Of a stretch of 64,000 nucleotides of DNA, positions 11,348 through 23,102 are shown one piece after another. This DNA comes from Dimorphilus gyrociliatus. Lineage: Eukaryota > Annelida > Polychaeta > Dinophilidae. How positions within the stretch are numbered: the first letter of the stretch is position 1; each line of letters begins with the position of its first letter. The notes beneath the pieces are model-generated. The model saw only the letters and a list, made by a program, of their open reading frames with translations, was not told the origin of the DNA and did not search any database. The stretch covers positions 434,001 through 498,000 of the forward strand of contig CAJFCJ010000029.1 of assembly GCA_904063045.1 (NCBI GenBank), in the 5' to 3' direction. The position numbers and the translations under genes were made by a program.

Positions 11348-12887
11348 TATGTATATGGATAAATTTTCTCTTTGTTAGAGTATATATTGGTAGACTAGTA
11401 ATTCTTCTTTTTAACTAAAAAGAAAAAAAAACACATCTCTTTATTTTATTTGCTGTCTTTATTACGTGTATACTCTGTGAAGAACGGTGTTTATTTTTAG
11501 AAAATTATTTATTATGTTTGGCTGTATCTTGCTAATTAATGTATCTGTAGTACTTTTGTGAAGGAAATTAAGTCAATTTCATTACAACTATTTGGAATTG
11601 GCAATCTTATTTACTTTTCTAAAAGTATCCTTCGGTCAAAAATATACATATATCATTTATGCAATATACTAATATATTAGTATATACAACTTTTTTGAGA
11701 TTCAAATGATTATATTAAATATATATTTAATGGATATTTAATCAATTAAATGACTCATAAAGAAAGACACAACTCACAACGTCGGTAAACTATCAAGATA
11801 TTTAAGTTTATTAAATAATTAACTGGTTATTTTAGTTGGTAACATTAAGGAGATCTGCTATAATAAATCTATAGTACTTCAAAGTATTGTCTCCTCCGGT
11901 GCAACCTAATTTTACCTGTAATAATTAGCTATATAGACGAATTTCAAGGAAAAACCTATTAAGAAGTCACAACCGAGCGAGGTATGCTGATTCGATGAAT
12001 ATGATTTTAAAAAAAAACTTTGTTATAAAAATAAAACCAAAAAAAAGATAAAAACTTTTCACTTATTATTATAAAAAAAGGATGAAAATTAAAGGAAAGT
12101 TTATTATGAAAATAGTAACAAAACTAAAAAAAAGAGAGAGAGAGAGAGAAAGAGACAATTATAAAGAAAGAAGAAAGCTAGATGGTAAAAGAAATAAAGA
12201 CAAAAAAATTAACAATTGTATCTTTTTATATATTAAGAAGAAAAAATTAAAAATTAAAAGAACCCTAGTTTTTCTTTTAGTAAAATGGAAATCGAAAGGG
12301 ATTGTATAAAAATAAATCATCGTCATTTTTTATCTAAGCCTAGAATATATCGACAGAAGAAAAAATAGTTTTTAAATACATATTCAAATACATAAAAACG
12401 TATTGTACCAGAACATCTTTTTTTATATAAATGCATGGTTAATTTAATATATTTGGGTGCGTGAAACACCTAATATAGGCTTTAAATATATTTATTTATT
12501 ATTTTCATATACGGCTAACCTTTTTATACTGACTGCCTTGTTCTTCAATTGTGCTTTCTACCCTACCGATATTGACATAATTTTCGTTCAATAAATATAA
12601 TATTCCTCTCGGATAATTTTTTCAACAGTTTCCTAAATATAGACCTACATGTATATAATTTAAGCAGATAATTATTAATAGCTTTAATATTTATTTATTT
12701 TTTTAAGCCCAGATAATCAAATAGAACATTAGCTTATGTTGAGTAACCGAAAACAGGACAATTTTTAAAAATGAAAAACAAAAAAAACAACCTCCTTTAA
12801 ATCATTTTTATCTGTTTACTAAGTATAAACACAAATTTTTGTGTGATCACGTAAACTCCAAGTGTTTAGGTTCGTGTATATATAATA

Positions 12888-12901
12888 ACGCCATCTACTG
12901 G
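12888..12901 (-). promoter_or_regulatory. CCAGTAGATGGCGT motif
   Basis: The minus strand reads CCAGTAGATGGCGT, which fits the published CTCF core (CCASYAGRKGGC) and the AGATGGC motif upstream of other genes here. It ends 97 bases before the ATG of the cupin-like gene. Binding is not shown. Confidence 0.45.
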
Positions 12902-12997
12902 AAGATATTCAACAAATATTTTTTCGCAATCGGTGAACCGAGACCCTTTTATTGTTGAATCGAATGACTTAGTAGGCGTGTTTCTGAACAGCGAAAA

Positions 12998-14587
12998 ATG
13001 TCTTCACTGGATACGACTGAAGTTCGCGGGGAAATGCGAAGAGTTTCGTTTTCGGATCATACAATAGATATTAGAGACAGCTTGAACAAGAAGGAATCCA
13101 ACTCTACAACGCAATCTGATGAACAGGCTAGTGCTATGGAAGACATTGAAATTGACGAAAGCCCAAGAAGGAGTGTACGAGATAGAACGCCCACACCTCC
13201 CATACTTCATGAATCGAAACTTTCAAAAGAGAAACCCCCTCCTTTCACAGTTCAGAATGGAGATATCATATCATCTATAAAACTAGGAAGTGCCAAGAAT
13301 CAACAAGCTCAACAGAATGGCTTCATTCAAGAACAATTACCTTCCAGTATCAATTATGATTCATCAATGGAAATAGCTAACATAGTAATGGGAACGGATG
13401 AACCAGTTGTAGATGTGGCAGATGTCGTAGATGTCGAAACTAGCACAGAAAGCGAAGAGCATAAGCCCACAACAACTTTGGAAATTGGTAAAAAACCAAC
13501 AGAAAACGCTAATCAACAACGACCCATTTTAAAAGAAATTAACTTTAATCCTGACATAGTTGTAAATAATTCGACAGTGATAACGAGTGGGTTAGATTTT
13601 GATAAAAAGAAGAAACGAGTAATAAAAAAATCTTCGAATCCCTTACCAAAGACTACAAAAATTGAAGATGAAGGTTTCTCCAGTAATCATTCGACGCCTA
13701 TTGGAACGTTGGAAAGAGAAAAGAAAGTTACTAGCTATAACCAGGTTAATGCTGTTCAGAGAGAAATCGCAAATGATAAAAAAATATTGAAAGAACTGAA
13801 ATTAATCGATGACAAAAAAAAGCCTTGGTATAAGTCCAGTTTAATTTACATTGTCATTGGAAGTATTCTTCTTCTTTTGGCTATAATTGGTGTAATAATT
13901 CTGGCTGTTGCGTATGTTCAAAGGTTAGTTAATGACAATTTTATAGTTCATTTCACATTTTCAACTGACAAAAATGACCCTCTAGCAAAACTATTGATTG
14001 GAACGAAGACAAGGGGGAAATTATTTCCAAGTATAAATTGGACAATGTTAAAAACCAATTTCTAAACAATGTACTAGTTTCACCAAACTCGTTTCCTAAT
14101 TCAAATTACTACCTATTTGAAGCAGGGAGTAAAATGTTTTGGTTTAAAATAAACGATGCTGAGGGATTGACTTTGACCTGGAATAGAGGAAGGGAGGTGA
14201 AAATTCATTCAATTTCCCCTTCAAACTATTCCACACAAATTCTCGGTGACTTCCTACGAGAAGATGGTAGCAAAGAAGCGATTTATAGCATTCATCTATC
14301 ATCCAATAGATGGCATGCCGCTGAATATTGGTCGACAGATGGATTTTCTTTCGTCGCAGTCCGGCGTCACTCTGGTAAGATTGTATTATGGTTACTAAAG
14401 CTCAATAAGATTATTAATTTTATAACATAAAACTTACTTATTGACCATATATTAAGTATTTATTAAATTTGAAATTTAACACTCCAAAACAGGAAGTAGT
14501 CAAGCCTTTTCAGTTCCATCTTCCTCCGACACCGATAAATTTCCGAAGGCTTTTGAAGACATAACAAAAAAATTTACTAAAAGTTAA
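12998..14587 (+). CDS. Type II membrane protein with Cupin_5 (DUF985)-like ectodomain and RVxF motif
   Basis: 469 residues in three exons: 12998-13923, 13986-14374 and 14493-14587 (phases 2 and 1, closing exactly). Residues 1-275 are hydrophilic, acidic and Ser/Thr-rich. Near the N-terminus is RRVSF, which fits both the PP1-docking RVxF motif and a basophilic kinase site. One transmembrane helix follows at about 280-306 (IYIVIGSILLLLAIIGVIILA), preceded by basic residues, so the C-terminus should be outside or luminal. The ectodomain (about 320-455) matches the order of blocks I know from Cupin_5/DUF985 proteins: YYLFEAG, an FWFK...E segment, V-IHSISP, ILGDFLREDG, NRWHAAEYW, and FSFVAVRRHSG. 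The His/Glu positions that would bind metal appear replaced, so it may be non-catalytic. The family call is from memory of the pattern; function unknown. Confidence 0.6.
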
Positions 14588-15510
14588 GGACTGGTGTCTA
14601 ACGTTCTTCACATATATATACAGTATGAAATGACATATTAAATGGTGATCTTTAACGTTTTTTACTAAACATTTCTTCGTAGCTTTCTTGGTTTCTGGCT
14701 TATTTTTGGATCTTTTTTTTTCTACTCTTTTTTTATATTTATTACTTTTAATTATAAATTTTTTATTAATCTTGTTTTCTTTTTTTTCGCCTTTTTTTAT
14801 TTTTTAAATTAAAACTATTGTAAAACTTTTTATTAACAATTTTTTTCGTCTGCTTCCTATAATTCTCAATATACAAAACCTTTTTGACCCTACACGCTTA
14901 TCAATTATATTACTTCCACAACTACGCTAAAGATTTACCCCTCTTTCACCCTACCGGAAGCAAATGCAATGACGTCCTTGACAAAAGATCACGTGACTCT
15001 TTCGATTGAGCCATCGAACGAGGTCAATAGACGCAAGTAGAATGAGCCAACTTTATCTTATTTGTTTACTTTGGACACATCGTATAGAACGTCACCCAGT
15101 TAACGACAAATTTTCTAGGCTTAGCAAAGCACACACTTATTCCGTAAAAGTTCAGGACTTAGCGTCTTATTTACTGAGTGACGTTCGTCTTTAATTTCTA
15201 GGTCAAGGAAGTTGCTAAGCGTAACTCAAACGACCGTAACGCCTCAGGCTTGATATACTTATCGCGATCATTTTTTCTACCTCTTTATTATTTCGTCTGT
15301 CGCAACTGTTACCAAGTTAGTTATAAAGCAGACGCTTTTTATCGACCTTGACGCTTTTTTAACATTTTCATCACTTGTTTACGTTGTTGAGAAAAGCATT
15401 CTGCATTTCACGGAAAGCGGTTAGAAGTTAAGGCGTATGGGAAAGAGCAGAGCGGAGTGGAAGTAAAACTGCTTAGAACCCAATATCGGCGTCACTCTTG
15501 AAAAAGGGTG

Positions 15511-15518
15511 TGACGTCA
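15511..15518. promoter_or_regulatory. Perfect cAMP response element TGACGTCA
   Basis: An 8-base palindrome that CREB/ATF proteins bind, about 1 kb upstream of the NHL gene. A CREB-type gene lies in the same window. Regulatory role not shown. Confidence 0.35.
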
Positions 15519-16075
15519 AACGTCGGCAAAAAAGCAAGTTCAATTGAGTGCGTCGTTCCAAATTGAGAATACGTATACGTCGTTCGGTACTCGTGTTCTA
15601 ATTATTATGGCAGAATACATCGAAAACCTTTAGTGTTAACCGTTCGATGAAATATATACGGTTTTTATGTACAATGTACAGCTTACATACTGTATACAAA
15701 ATATATTGTATACATTGTAAATAAACTATCATACAGTAAGAGTCTATTCTTAGTGGTAAAAAACGCCGATAATAAAGTGGCGTTCCTTTTTCTTGGGCGC
15801 ATTTAATCTTATACTATTCAAGGCGAAAAGCTACACAAGAGTACTCGGTGGCATTTGCTTATTCGACCAATTGTCGCACTCGTTCGTAGTCGATCGAATG
15901 AACCGCAAAATTGGCGTTTGTTGTAATATAAGCTTATATACAATTCCGGATCGACTCTGATAAGTTGGGGTCTAAAGCAATTAGGTCGAATTTCTCCCTC
16001 TTTTTCTACTCAAGTATTTGCGAGATGGTCACTAAATAATGCATAGGGTCGTTTCTTACACACATGATTTCTAAA

Positions 16076-16228
16076 ATTATTATTACTATTATTATCGTTA
16101 TCATTATTATTATTTAATCATTGTTTTCCTGAGGTTGTTAGTAGTATTGCTATTATTATTATTATCATTATTTGTATTTTCGGATTTTTTCTTATAATAA
16201 TAATTATTATTATTATTATTATCATTAG
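16076..16228. repeat. Imperfect (ATT)n microsatellite
   Basis: Runs of ATT/TTA broken by ATC and GTT units over about 150 bases, in two blocks. Confidence 0.75.
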
Positions 16229-16526
16229 TTCTACTTTTATTTGATTTGTATTCTAATGATTAGTACTTTGTTCTGTCTCTATTTTTTCCTCCTAAAGAAA
16301 AAATCTTTATACTGAACGAATTTATATTTCTATATCATACTACACCCACGTTCCACGTGTGCCGTAAAGCGCCTCCTAGCAACTGCAATATATAACACGG
16401 GTACAGCAAACGCTTGCGGTCGTCGTCGTCACGCTTCGATCAACCGCCACAGTGGATGCCGCTACGTCGTCCCGCGCCGCCACTGGTGCCGCTACACCCC
16501 CGCGAACGCTCAATTTAAGGAACGTC

Positions 16527-17930
16527 ATGGGTACGGCATCTTCCAGCCCTTCCCGTCATTACTCTATCGGGTCAGCGAATTCGCCTCCATTAACTGAACG
16601 CCGGAGGTTATCAAGTGTTGAAGGAGCCTTAACCAATGTTCCATCACGAAGACAAAGAGTTTCTGTAACTTCTTTGTCGTCAATGAGAAGTAGCTTTGAA
16701 TCGCCGAGTAAAAAATTGAGCAGAGATAGTTCCTTAGAACAAGGATCACCAAGTAAGAAATTATCGATGTGCTCCCTACAAGATCCTGCTAGATTATCTA
16801 TATCATCAGCTGTTGTCATACCAGCAAGAGGATCACTAGATTCAGGATATAGCGGTTCATGGAGATCGTCCGTTTCTTCTGCCAGATCAAGATCAAGGTC
16901 TAGTTTTGAAGCTTATACAAGGTCTAGATCTTCGGTTGATAGTAATATCATTTCGGTTATAGCGGGTAATTCAACCGGAATGGAGCAGATTCATGAAGAA
17001 AATGAAGCCATATCAGCAGCTGAACAGTTCGCTTTAAGACATAGTAGATATGTGGCTGTTGAAGCTGAAAAGGTTGCTAGATGCGTCCTAAGGTTTGGTA
17101 ATTACGGTGGCAAAGAAAGTGATAAACCAAATTGTAATTTAGGAACATTTTCAAAACCGCATGCCATTGCAGTCTGTCAAAGATCGGGAGATATTATTGT
17201 TGGTGAATGGTCTTCGGAGATTATTCAGGTATTTGATGCTCGAGGTGATTATAAAACCTCTTTTGAAGTTGGTCTAGTTCATGGTTTATCCGTTCTACCA
17301 GACGGGAACTTAGTAATAGCCTCGTCGAAGGGCGTTGAAACCTATACCAAGGACGGTAAAAAAATAGAACAAGTTACTCCCAATCTCGCAACAAGCGTTG
17401 CTTCCGCTCCAAAATGTTTGATAACCGCCGAACACTCCTCTGTAGATATCTATGGGGAGGATGGTCGTTTATTAAAACGTATCCGGAATTCTAAATTACC
17501 ATCTCTAATCTCGAAAGTATTACACCGTCATTTTGCTTTGAAACGAATTGTTGGAGTAGCTATAATGCCCAGGGACTATTCAATTGTATTGTTAGATGCG
17601 GAATCCCGACTCCTATTTGTATTTAGTGAGAAGGGACGTTTCTCGCACGCTATAGTTCCGGCAGAAGAACCTTGCGGCGATTTGAAAGGTCCCCAGGGTA
17701 TTTGCGTCGATTCTCGGAATAATATTGTTGTAGCCGATACGTATAATCATCGCATCGTTCAATTCTCTCCTACCGGTAAATACTTAGGGCTTGTCGAACA
17801 GTTTTTAAATAACAAACAAAATGCTGGCGGTTGGTATCCACATGGTGTCTCATGTACGAACGAAGGACATTTGGCAGTTACCGTGACTGGACATAATTTT
17901 GCAGAGGTTAGATTATACCGGTATAAATAG
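16527..17930 (+). CDS. NHL-repeat beta-propeller protein with Ser-rich N-terminus
   Basis: 467 residues in one exon. The frame is open from 16452, but the only ATG before the conserved part is at 16527, giving MGTASSS, a fit to the N-myristoylation consensus (Gly2, Ser6). Residues about 10-150 are rich in Ser and Arg (SRSRSS, SSVSS), with many possible phosphorylation sites. From about residue 200 there are NHL-type blades: KPHAIAVCQRSGDIIVGEW with IQVFDARG, a degraded middle part, and a textbook blade GPQGICVDSRNNIVVADTYNHRIVQF (residues given here only as the block near 17690-17765), then YPHGVSCTNEGHLAVT. There is no RING, B-box or filamin domain, so it is not a full TRIM-NHL protein. NHL propellers bind RNA or proteins; the partner here is unknown. 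AATAAA at 17987-17992. Confidence 0.75.
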   Translation: MGTASSSPSRHYSIGSANSPPLTERRRLSSVEGALTNVPSRRQRVSVTSLSSMRSSFESPSKKLSRDSSLEQGSPSKKLSMCSLQDPARLSISSAVVIPARGSLDSGYSGSWRSSVSSARSRSRSSFEAYTRSRSSVDSNIISVIAGNSTGMEQIHEENEAISAAEQFALRHSRYVAVEAEKVARCVLRFGNYGGKESDKPNCNLGTFSKPHAIAVCQRSGDIIVGEWSSEIIQVFDARGDYKTSFEVGLVHGLSVLPDGNLVIASSKGVETYTKDGKKIEQVTPNLATSVASAPKCLITAEHSSVDIYGEDGRLLKRIRNSKLPSLISKVLHRHFALKRIVGVAIMPRDYSIVLLDAESRLLFVFSEKGRFSHAIVPAEEPCGDLKGPQGICVDSRNNIVVADTYNHRIVQFSPTGKYLGLVEQFLNNKQNAGGWYPHGVSCTNEGHLAVTVTGHNFAEVRLYRYK

Positions 17931-18001
17931 AATGTGAACAAATTGCATTTATATTAAGTGGCTATATTCCTTTCCGTTTATATACAAATAAATCTGGATA
18001 T

Positions 18002-18004
<3 letters not shown>

Positions 18005-18037
<33 letters not shown>
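18005..18037. repeat. (TA)n microsatellite
   Basis: Pure TA dinucleotide run just 3' of the NHL gene. Confidence 0.9.
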
Positions 18038-18041
<4 letters not shown>

Positions 18042-18079
18042 ATATATATATGTATGTATACATTTTTTATATAAATGAA

Positions 18080-18090
18080 TATACTGTATA
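18080..18090. repeat. TATACWGTATA near-palindrome
   Basis: Exact copy (TATACTGTATA) in the 3' flank of the NHL gene. Confidence 0.65.
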
Positions 18091-19486
18091 TAGTTTCTTA
18101 TGATAAAAATCTTGATAAAAAGAAGAGCAAGTTTATTTACAAGATGTATTTTTTTGTTTCTTTTTGGATAAAAAAGAAAATATAAGAAAATTGATTAAAA
18201 AATAAATACTTTAAAATCTCAATTTTTAAGGTTAATCCTTATTTTCATATTCCTTCTACTTATTATATCATCTTAATCTTCTAAAGATGGAATCTAGTAC
18301 ATTTTTTACAAACGTATAAGTGTAAAAGAGATGCTTATGAAATAGTCCTGACAAACAAGTAATTACATTCTATATGCGCTATTCGCCCTCCCCCGCAATC
18401 GTTAAATATACAGTATGCTATCTCACCGCATAGATTGCTTCATATGAAAAGAGGATAAGTATGATTAGTATTATACAGAGAATACACCGGCATTTTATAT
18501 AAATTCGTCTTTTAGCTACATGATATCGTATTCCTGTTAATAAGAAAGGAATTCGTTACTACTTGTTTATATAGTCATTATAATTACTGAATAAGGTAAG
18601 TATTTTCATGGATGGACTTTGTTTATAGTGTCTACACCGGATAATATATTATTGCATTAGACTCTGCATATATTACTTTGCTTTTCTCATAAAATAAGCG
18701 CATAAAAGTATTTATATTGTGAATATTACGTCCAAGACGAGATCTTTCATAGATTAAACATGGACGGTTTCTTTCCTTACAGATTTTACTAAATATCAAA
18801 CAAATATACTTGATACAGTAATTTTATGTTTTTGTTAAGTACATAGTACTTGTAAGGGTACGTGCTAAGTTTCGCATATATCAGAATATATTTCCTCATT
18901 TTTCACCTTTCGTGAGGTAAGACTTTAACTTCATTTCAACCTTAAATATCAATATAAACTGTTATACACTCGTCTCAACAATCTATCTCATACAAATATT
19001 TTTTCCCTTCAAACATTCCAACTATAATATATACGTATAGATACTCTATATATGTTGTATATATACTGAATATATACAGTATTATAGTAAGTAGATTAAT
19101 GGCTTTACAATACTTGATTCGCCAATAGCATCTTATATAATTAGTATTCATTATGCTAAGGCATAAATTACGTAAAGTATCACATAAAGATCGAGTAGAT
19201 ACGTAGTATCATTCTAGTAATTGGACTATTTTACAAATGTAAGACTTGTTAATTATTAATAATAAACTCGGATCGTAAGCGGTATGCCATCGAATAGTTT
19301 GTTTTTCATTAACCCAAAAAAGACTTGTTTTCTCCTACTTTTATCATCTTATACGATCCATTTCAGAATATATAGGTAAAGGATGATCTTTAACGCTATA
19401 TTAGAACCAACCACGTTTTTCTGTTGTATAATAAACATATTATCCTTTCCTAGTCTTTGTTCCAATTCTTTTGCTTTTACTTCTTT

Positions 19487-19640
19487 CTATCTATTTATCT
19501 TATCCTCTTCAGCGTCTTTCAATCTCTTCTTCTTTCTAGCTCTTTCTGCCTTTTTCTGTCGTTCTCTGTCTCTCTCTGGCTCTGTGTCTATCCGCTTTCT
19601 CCCCCTCTCTTTCTCTTTCTCTCTCTCTCTATCTCCCCAG
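19487..19640 (+). repeat. C/T-rich tract
   Basis: Polypyrimidine-rich stretch with TCTCTCTCT runs; low complexity. Confidence 0.7.
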
Positions 19641-22549
19641 TTCTATTCACCTTGCTCTCTGTGTCCTTTTATTCTTACACTTTACACCATCTATATGGAT
19701 ATGAAATCAATATATGAATAATATTGACACTTGTTTTTTTTTACCGAGAAATTTCTCCTCAATCTCTCTTATGACAAAAAAATTATTGTTTACCAAATAC
19801 ACTCAATTCTAAATGACTAGATTTCGAGTATAATGACACAAAACGGTACTGAACTAATTGGTGGTATTATAATGAGGTCAAAACATGATGTCCTTGTACA
19901 AGATTATGACGAAGCAAAATTGATAAACAACTGGTACAAAAAAAAACTAATATAAAATGTCGCATAATTCAGTGTACGCGTTCAAATTACCATGGTAGAG
20001 TCTTAAAGGAAATCTAAGAATTGTATTAAAACTTACTAGAGGAACACAGTAGTTTATTATTTTAAGAAAATTTCGTTGTTTTCTTTCTTTTTCCGTTATC
20101 CTGCTATTTTCTTATGTAATACTTTTATATAGAGAAAGAAATAAAGTTAAAAAAACCTAATATATACTTATAAAAAGTTCATAAACGACCCTATATGTTG
20201 CCCAATTACCCCCAATATCTGCGAAATACGTTTCTGAGCGAATGAAAAAGTAGGTTGCCATAGCAATACTATACTTGTTTCTACTGGCATTTAGCCTTAG
20301 GAAAAAAAACAGTATCAAAAACGATTCAACATATTATCTTAAGTAAATTTGTTCCAAGATTAATTTTCATATTGGTGGGTGAGAAAATCTATCGTGAAGC
20401 TTTAGGTGATGAGCTATGGAAACATTATCCTACGTAATTAAAATTTATTCGAATTAATTTTCTAGCCCTACATACTAGGAAGTCACAAGAGGTCTATGAA
20501 CTCTAAAGAGATTTCAAACTCTTGTAATTTGCGTGTTAATTCGTTTATAAACGAAAGACATAAACGAAAGAAAACACTTATTCGACTTCTTCGTTTATTA
20601 AAGTGACAAAAGAGCACGAAAAGCATAAATTGAACATTACTAGATATATTTTGGAAGTGAAAAAAATAAAAAAAGGCGGGATATAGTTAGACATTTAGAG
20701 AAAAGTATCAAGAGAATAAACGCATAAAGAGTCTCAGTCAGGGTGGGGAAAGAAAGAAGAGAAAGATAGTGGGAGAGAAAAGAAACAACACACAAAGCCC
20801 TAATAGTCTCGGAGTAATGCATCAACTGGTTTGTCTAAAAGTCACCCCTACTCCATCTTAAACGACTCTTGTGTATCGCTTCTTATTATCATTATAATGA
20901 AAATCATTATTAATTATTATTATCAGCGTTATTATATCTAAAACAAAGTAAATAGTCTAATTTATAGACTTGTAGTGCGTATATAATGCAACGAATAAAC
21001 AAGAATTAATAACAAAATTAAATAATTTATATATTACTTAAGATTTGTAATAAGGAAATCTATTAAATTAATTTTTTGCTATAAATTTTTTTTTTCTTTT
21101 TACAATATCAACACTTTTTTAGTTTCTCCTTCTCTTACCGTGTCAGCTGGTGCAATTAATTAAGAACTCGGATCACAGATTTTGAACCTTTGAGGTTTAA
21201 TTTGCCTCCAAAACTTATAAGTTATCTTCCTATGTATGTATAGGATTTTTAAGGTTATAGCTTATGATTAATCATTTTTCTTATCAATAGTTTATTTCAA
21301 CTTGAACTTTTGAGAGAGTATGAAAAAAAAACGTTTTTCCAATAAAATATTGTCTAGATTATATCACGTATTGTAATAACAACTGTATTACTTAAATATG
21401 TTTCTTTTACCACGTAAGTGGAATCTTTTAAAGGTACTATCTTTCGCTAAATTTCAGAACAGATCTTCTCTAAAACCAAAATAGCTCTCGTTGACCGAAA
21501 CAAATGTAAATTATTCAAAGTTAATAATTTCCATTAATAAAATCTTTTTCATTTAAATGTCTGTTCTTTTATTAGAAAAAGACGAATAGTATTTAGTTAT
21601 ATTTAGCATTGGACGCTTTCCCAATTCTTTGCGTTACAATATAACGCAATAAAGTCATCACCTTATTCCTTGTCTATGAATCTAAGAGAAGATTATTAAG
21701 AGGATAATAATGGTAATTATTATTATTATAATTACAAGTTCTAATAAGAATACTCCATTCTTAATAATTGAATTCAAATTTTTACCTGTAGCACATTATT
21801 TTTTATGCTTCTTTTTGAGTAATTGCAATTAACGAAATAAAATAAAATAACCCATTATTGTCTACTGTAGAACAAATGATGTTTTAGAACAAAAGATCTA
21901 TGGATTGATGACGACAAGCGATAGTTATAGAGAAAAGCGTTAATAGTAAAACCTACGCTGTATTTGTATTGAAAATACGATAGAAATTGATTTTAGTATG
22001 CAAATATGTTTTGCTAGTCGGCTACGAAGATCGCTGAAATAATTGACATCAATTCGAAATTAGCCATGCTAGACCTGAGGGGGCTCTACTTATATCCATA
22101 CGTCAAGTCAAATGCTACCCGTTAAATATAATATATATATACATAAGTATATACTGTATATATATAAATTTATATGAGTATAGTATACCGTATATTATAT
22201 ATATTTATATATAAGAATAAAGACATAAGTATGTTTATACTTGTGTTGCTTGTAAAAATTTATATTTCTATACTTTTTATACATAAAGACCATACATTTA
22301 ATAAAATAGGTCTGTGTAAATGATTGCTTTCTTTTACTGATTTCTTTCAGTTCATTCCGTTTATCTTACTTGGAAATCCAAAGTATATTTTCTTTATGAA
22401 ATATTCTTAGAAGAATAAAAGCACTGAGCAACGGATGAATAATTAATTCATTGTTACTGTCAATATCATCGAAAGTAGGAAAATAAGGTAAAAAAAGACC
22501 GTTGCAGAATATATATAATATATCTACATTTCATACTGAATATACAGAA

Positions 22550-22553
22550 TATA

Positions 22554-22590
<37 letters not shown>
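22550..22590. repeat. TATACTGTATA followed by (TA)n
   Basis: An exact near-palindrome (22550-22560) runs straight into a pure TA microsatellite. A second exact copy lies at 22150-22160. Confidence 0.8.
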
Positions 22591-22594
<4 letters not shown>

Positions 22595-23102
22595 GAAACA
22601 TATACATATATATACTGCTCGTACAAATTATACATAGGTAACGTATATAATATATATATAATACATATACTTATAAGCTTTAGATGGCACTACCATATAA
22701 CTCCTATCTAGTTTGAGAATGGTACTTTAAAAAGGAATTTTAATGGTAAAATTAAAAAAAACAGAATCATCGCAGTTTTCTCGTAATCATTGGAAAGTGA
22801 AAGGGAACTTTTATAAAAAAAGAATTTCTTCTTTTATTTAATTTGAATAAGCTTCTCATACTGGCAACAATAACAATAAAGGCTTTAAATGGGCTATACA
22901 TTGTAAAAACACAAAAAAGGCGAAGAATTTCAAAAAGCAAACATGCTTCCCTCTCAAGTTATTTTACTTCATAGTTTTGTCTTCTCTATCTTAGCTATTA
23001 TTTCCTTAAGTTCACACTTTCTGAGATTTACTTTCCATCTCCTTCACAATTTTATACAAAAACTTTATTTGATCGAGGAAGGATACTTCCTAGAATATTC
23101 TC

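Larger units (their letters stand above)
10962..12997. other. Intergenic between GPA2 and the cupin-like gene (divergent)
   Basis: The genes point away from each other, so both promoters must lie here. The GPA2 side has a TATA-like stretch about 50 bases upstream of its ATG. There are TA tracts and an exact TATACAGTATA at 11337-11347, a GA run near 12131-12150, and a CTCF-like/AGATGGCG motif at 12888-12901 close to the next gene. No other coding sequence is supported. Confidence 0.5.
14588..16526. other. Intergenic / upstream region of the NHL gene
   Basis: No coding sequence supported. It holds a CACGTG near 14991, a perfect CRE (TGACGTCA) at 15511-15518, an imperfect ATT-trinucleotide tract (about 16076-16228), a CACGTG near 16354, an AGGAGGCGC motif (reverse of 16369-16379) and a short GTC run just upstream of the NHL gene. 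The stretch 14940-15960 is less AT-rich than its surroundings, which fits regulatory DNA or 5' untranslated exons. Confidence 0.5.
17931..23102. other. 5-kb gene-free region rich in TA repeats
   Basis: No convincing coding sequence on either strand. It contains (TA)n tracts at 18005-18037 and 22557-22590, a C/T-rich tract at about 19487-19640 (its open frame is low-complexity S/F/L), exact TATACTGTATA copies at 18080, 22150 and 22550, and one-mismatch copies near 18410 and 19073. An AGATGGC lies at 22682. A TTACGTAA occurs near 19168. Confidence 0.55.

Noticed and set aside
12082-12309. 75-codon Lys/Arg/Glu-rich frame
   Set aside because: Produced by A/G-rich DNA with a GA microsatellite; no family features.
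16452-16526. N-terminal extension of the NHL protein
   Set aside because: The extension would begin at GTG; no in-frame ATG occurs before a stop at 16377. The ATG at 16527 is used instead.
19383-19721. Open frames of 86-112 codons in the C/T-rich tract
   Set aside because: Two overlapping low-complexity frames come from the same polypyrimidine repeat; neither looks like a protein.
18005-22590. TA-rich runs as a CRISPR array, centromere or origin
   Set aside because: Simple microsatellites without regular spacers; the genome is animal, so a CRISPR array is not expected.
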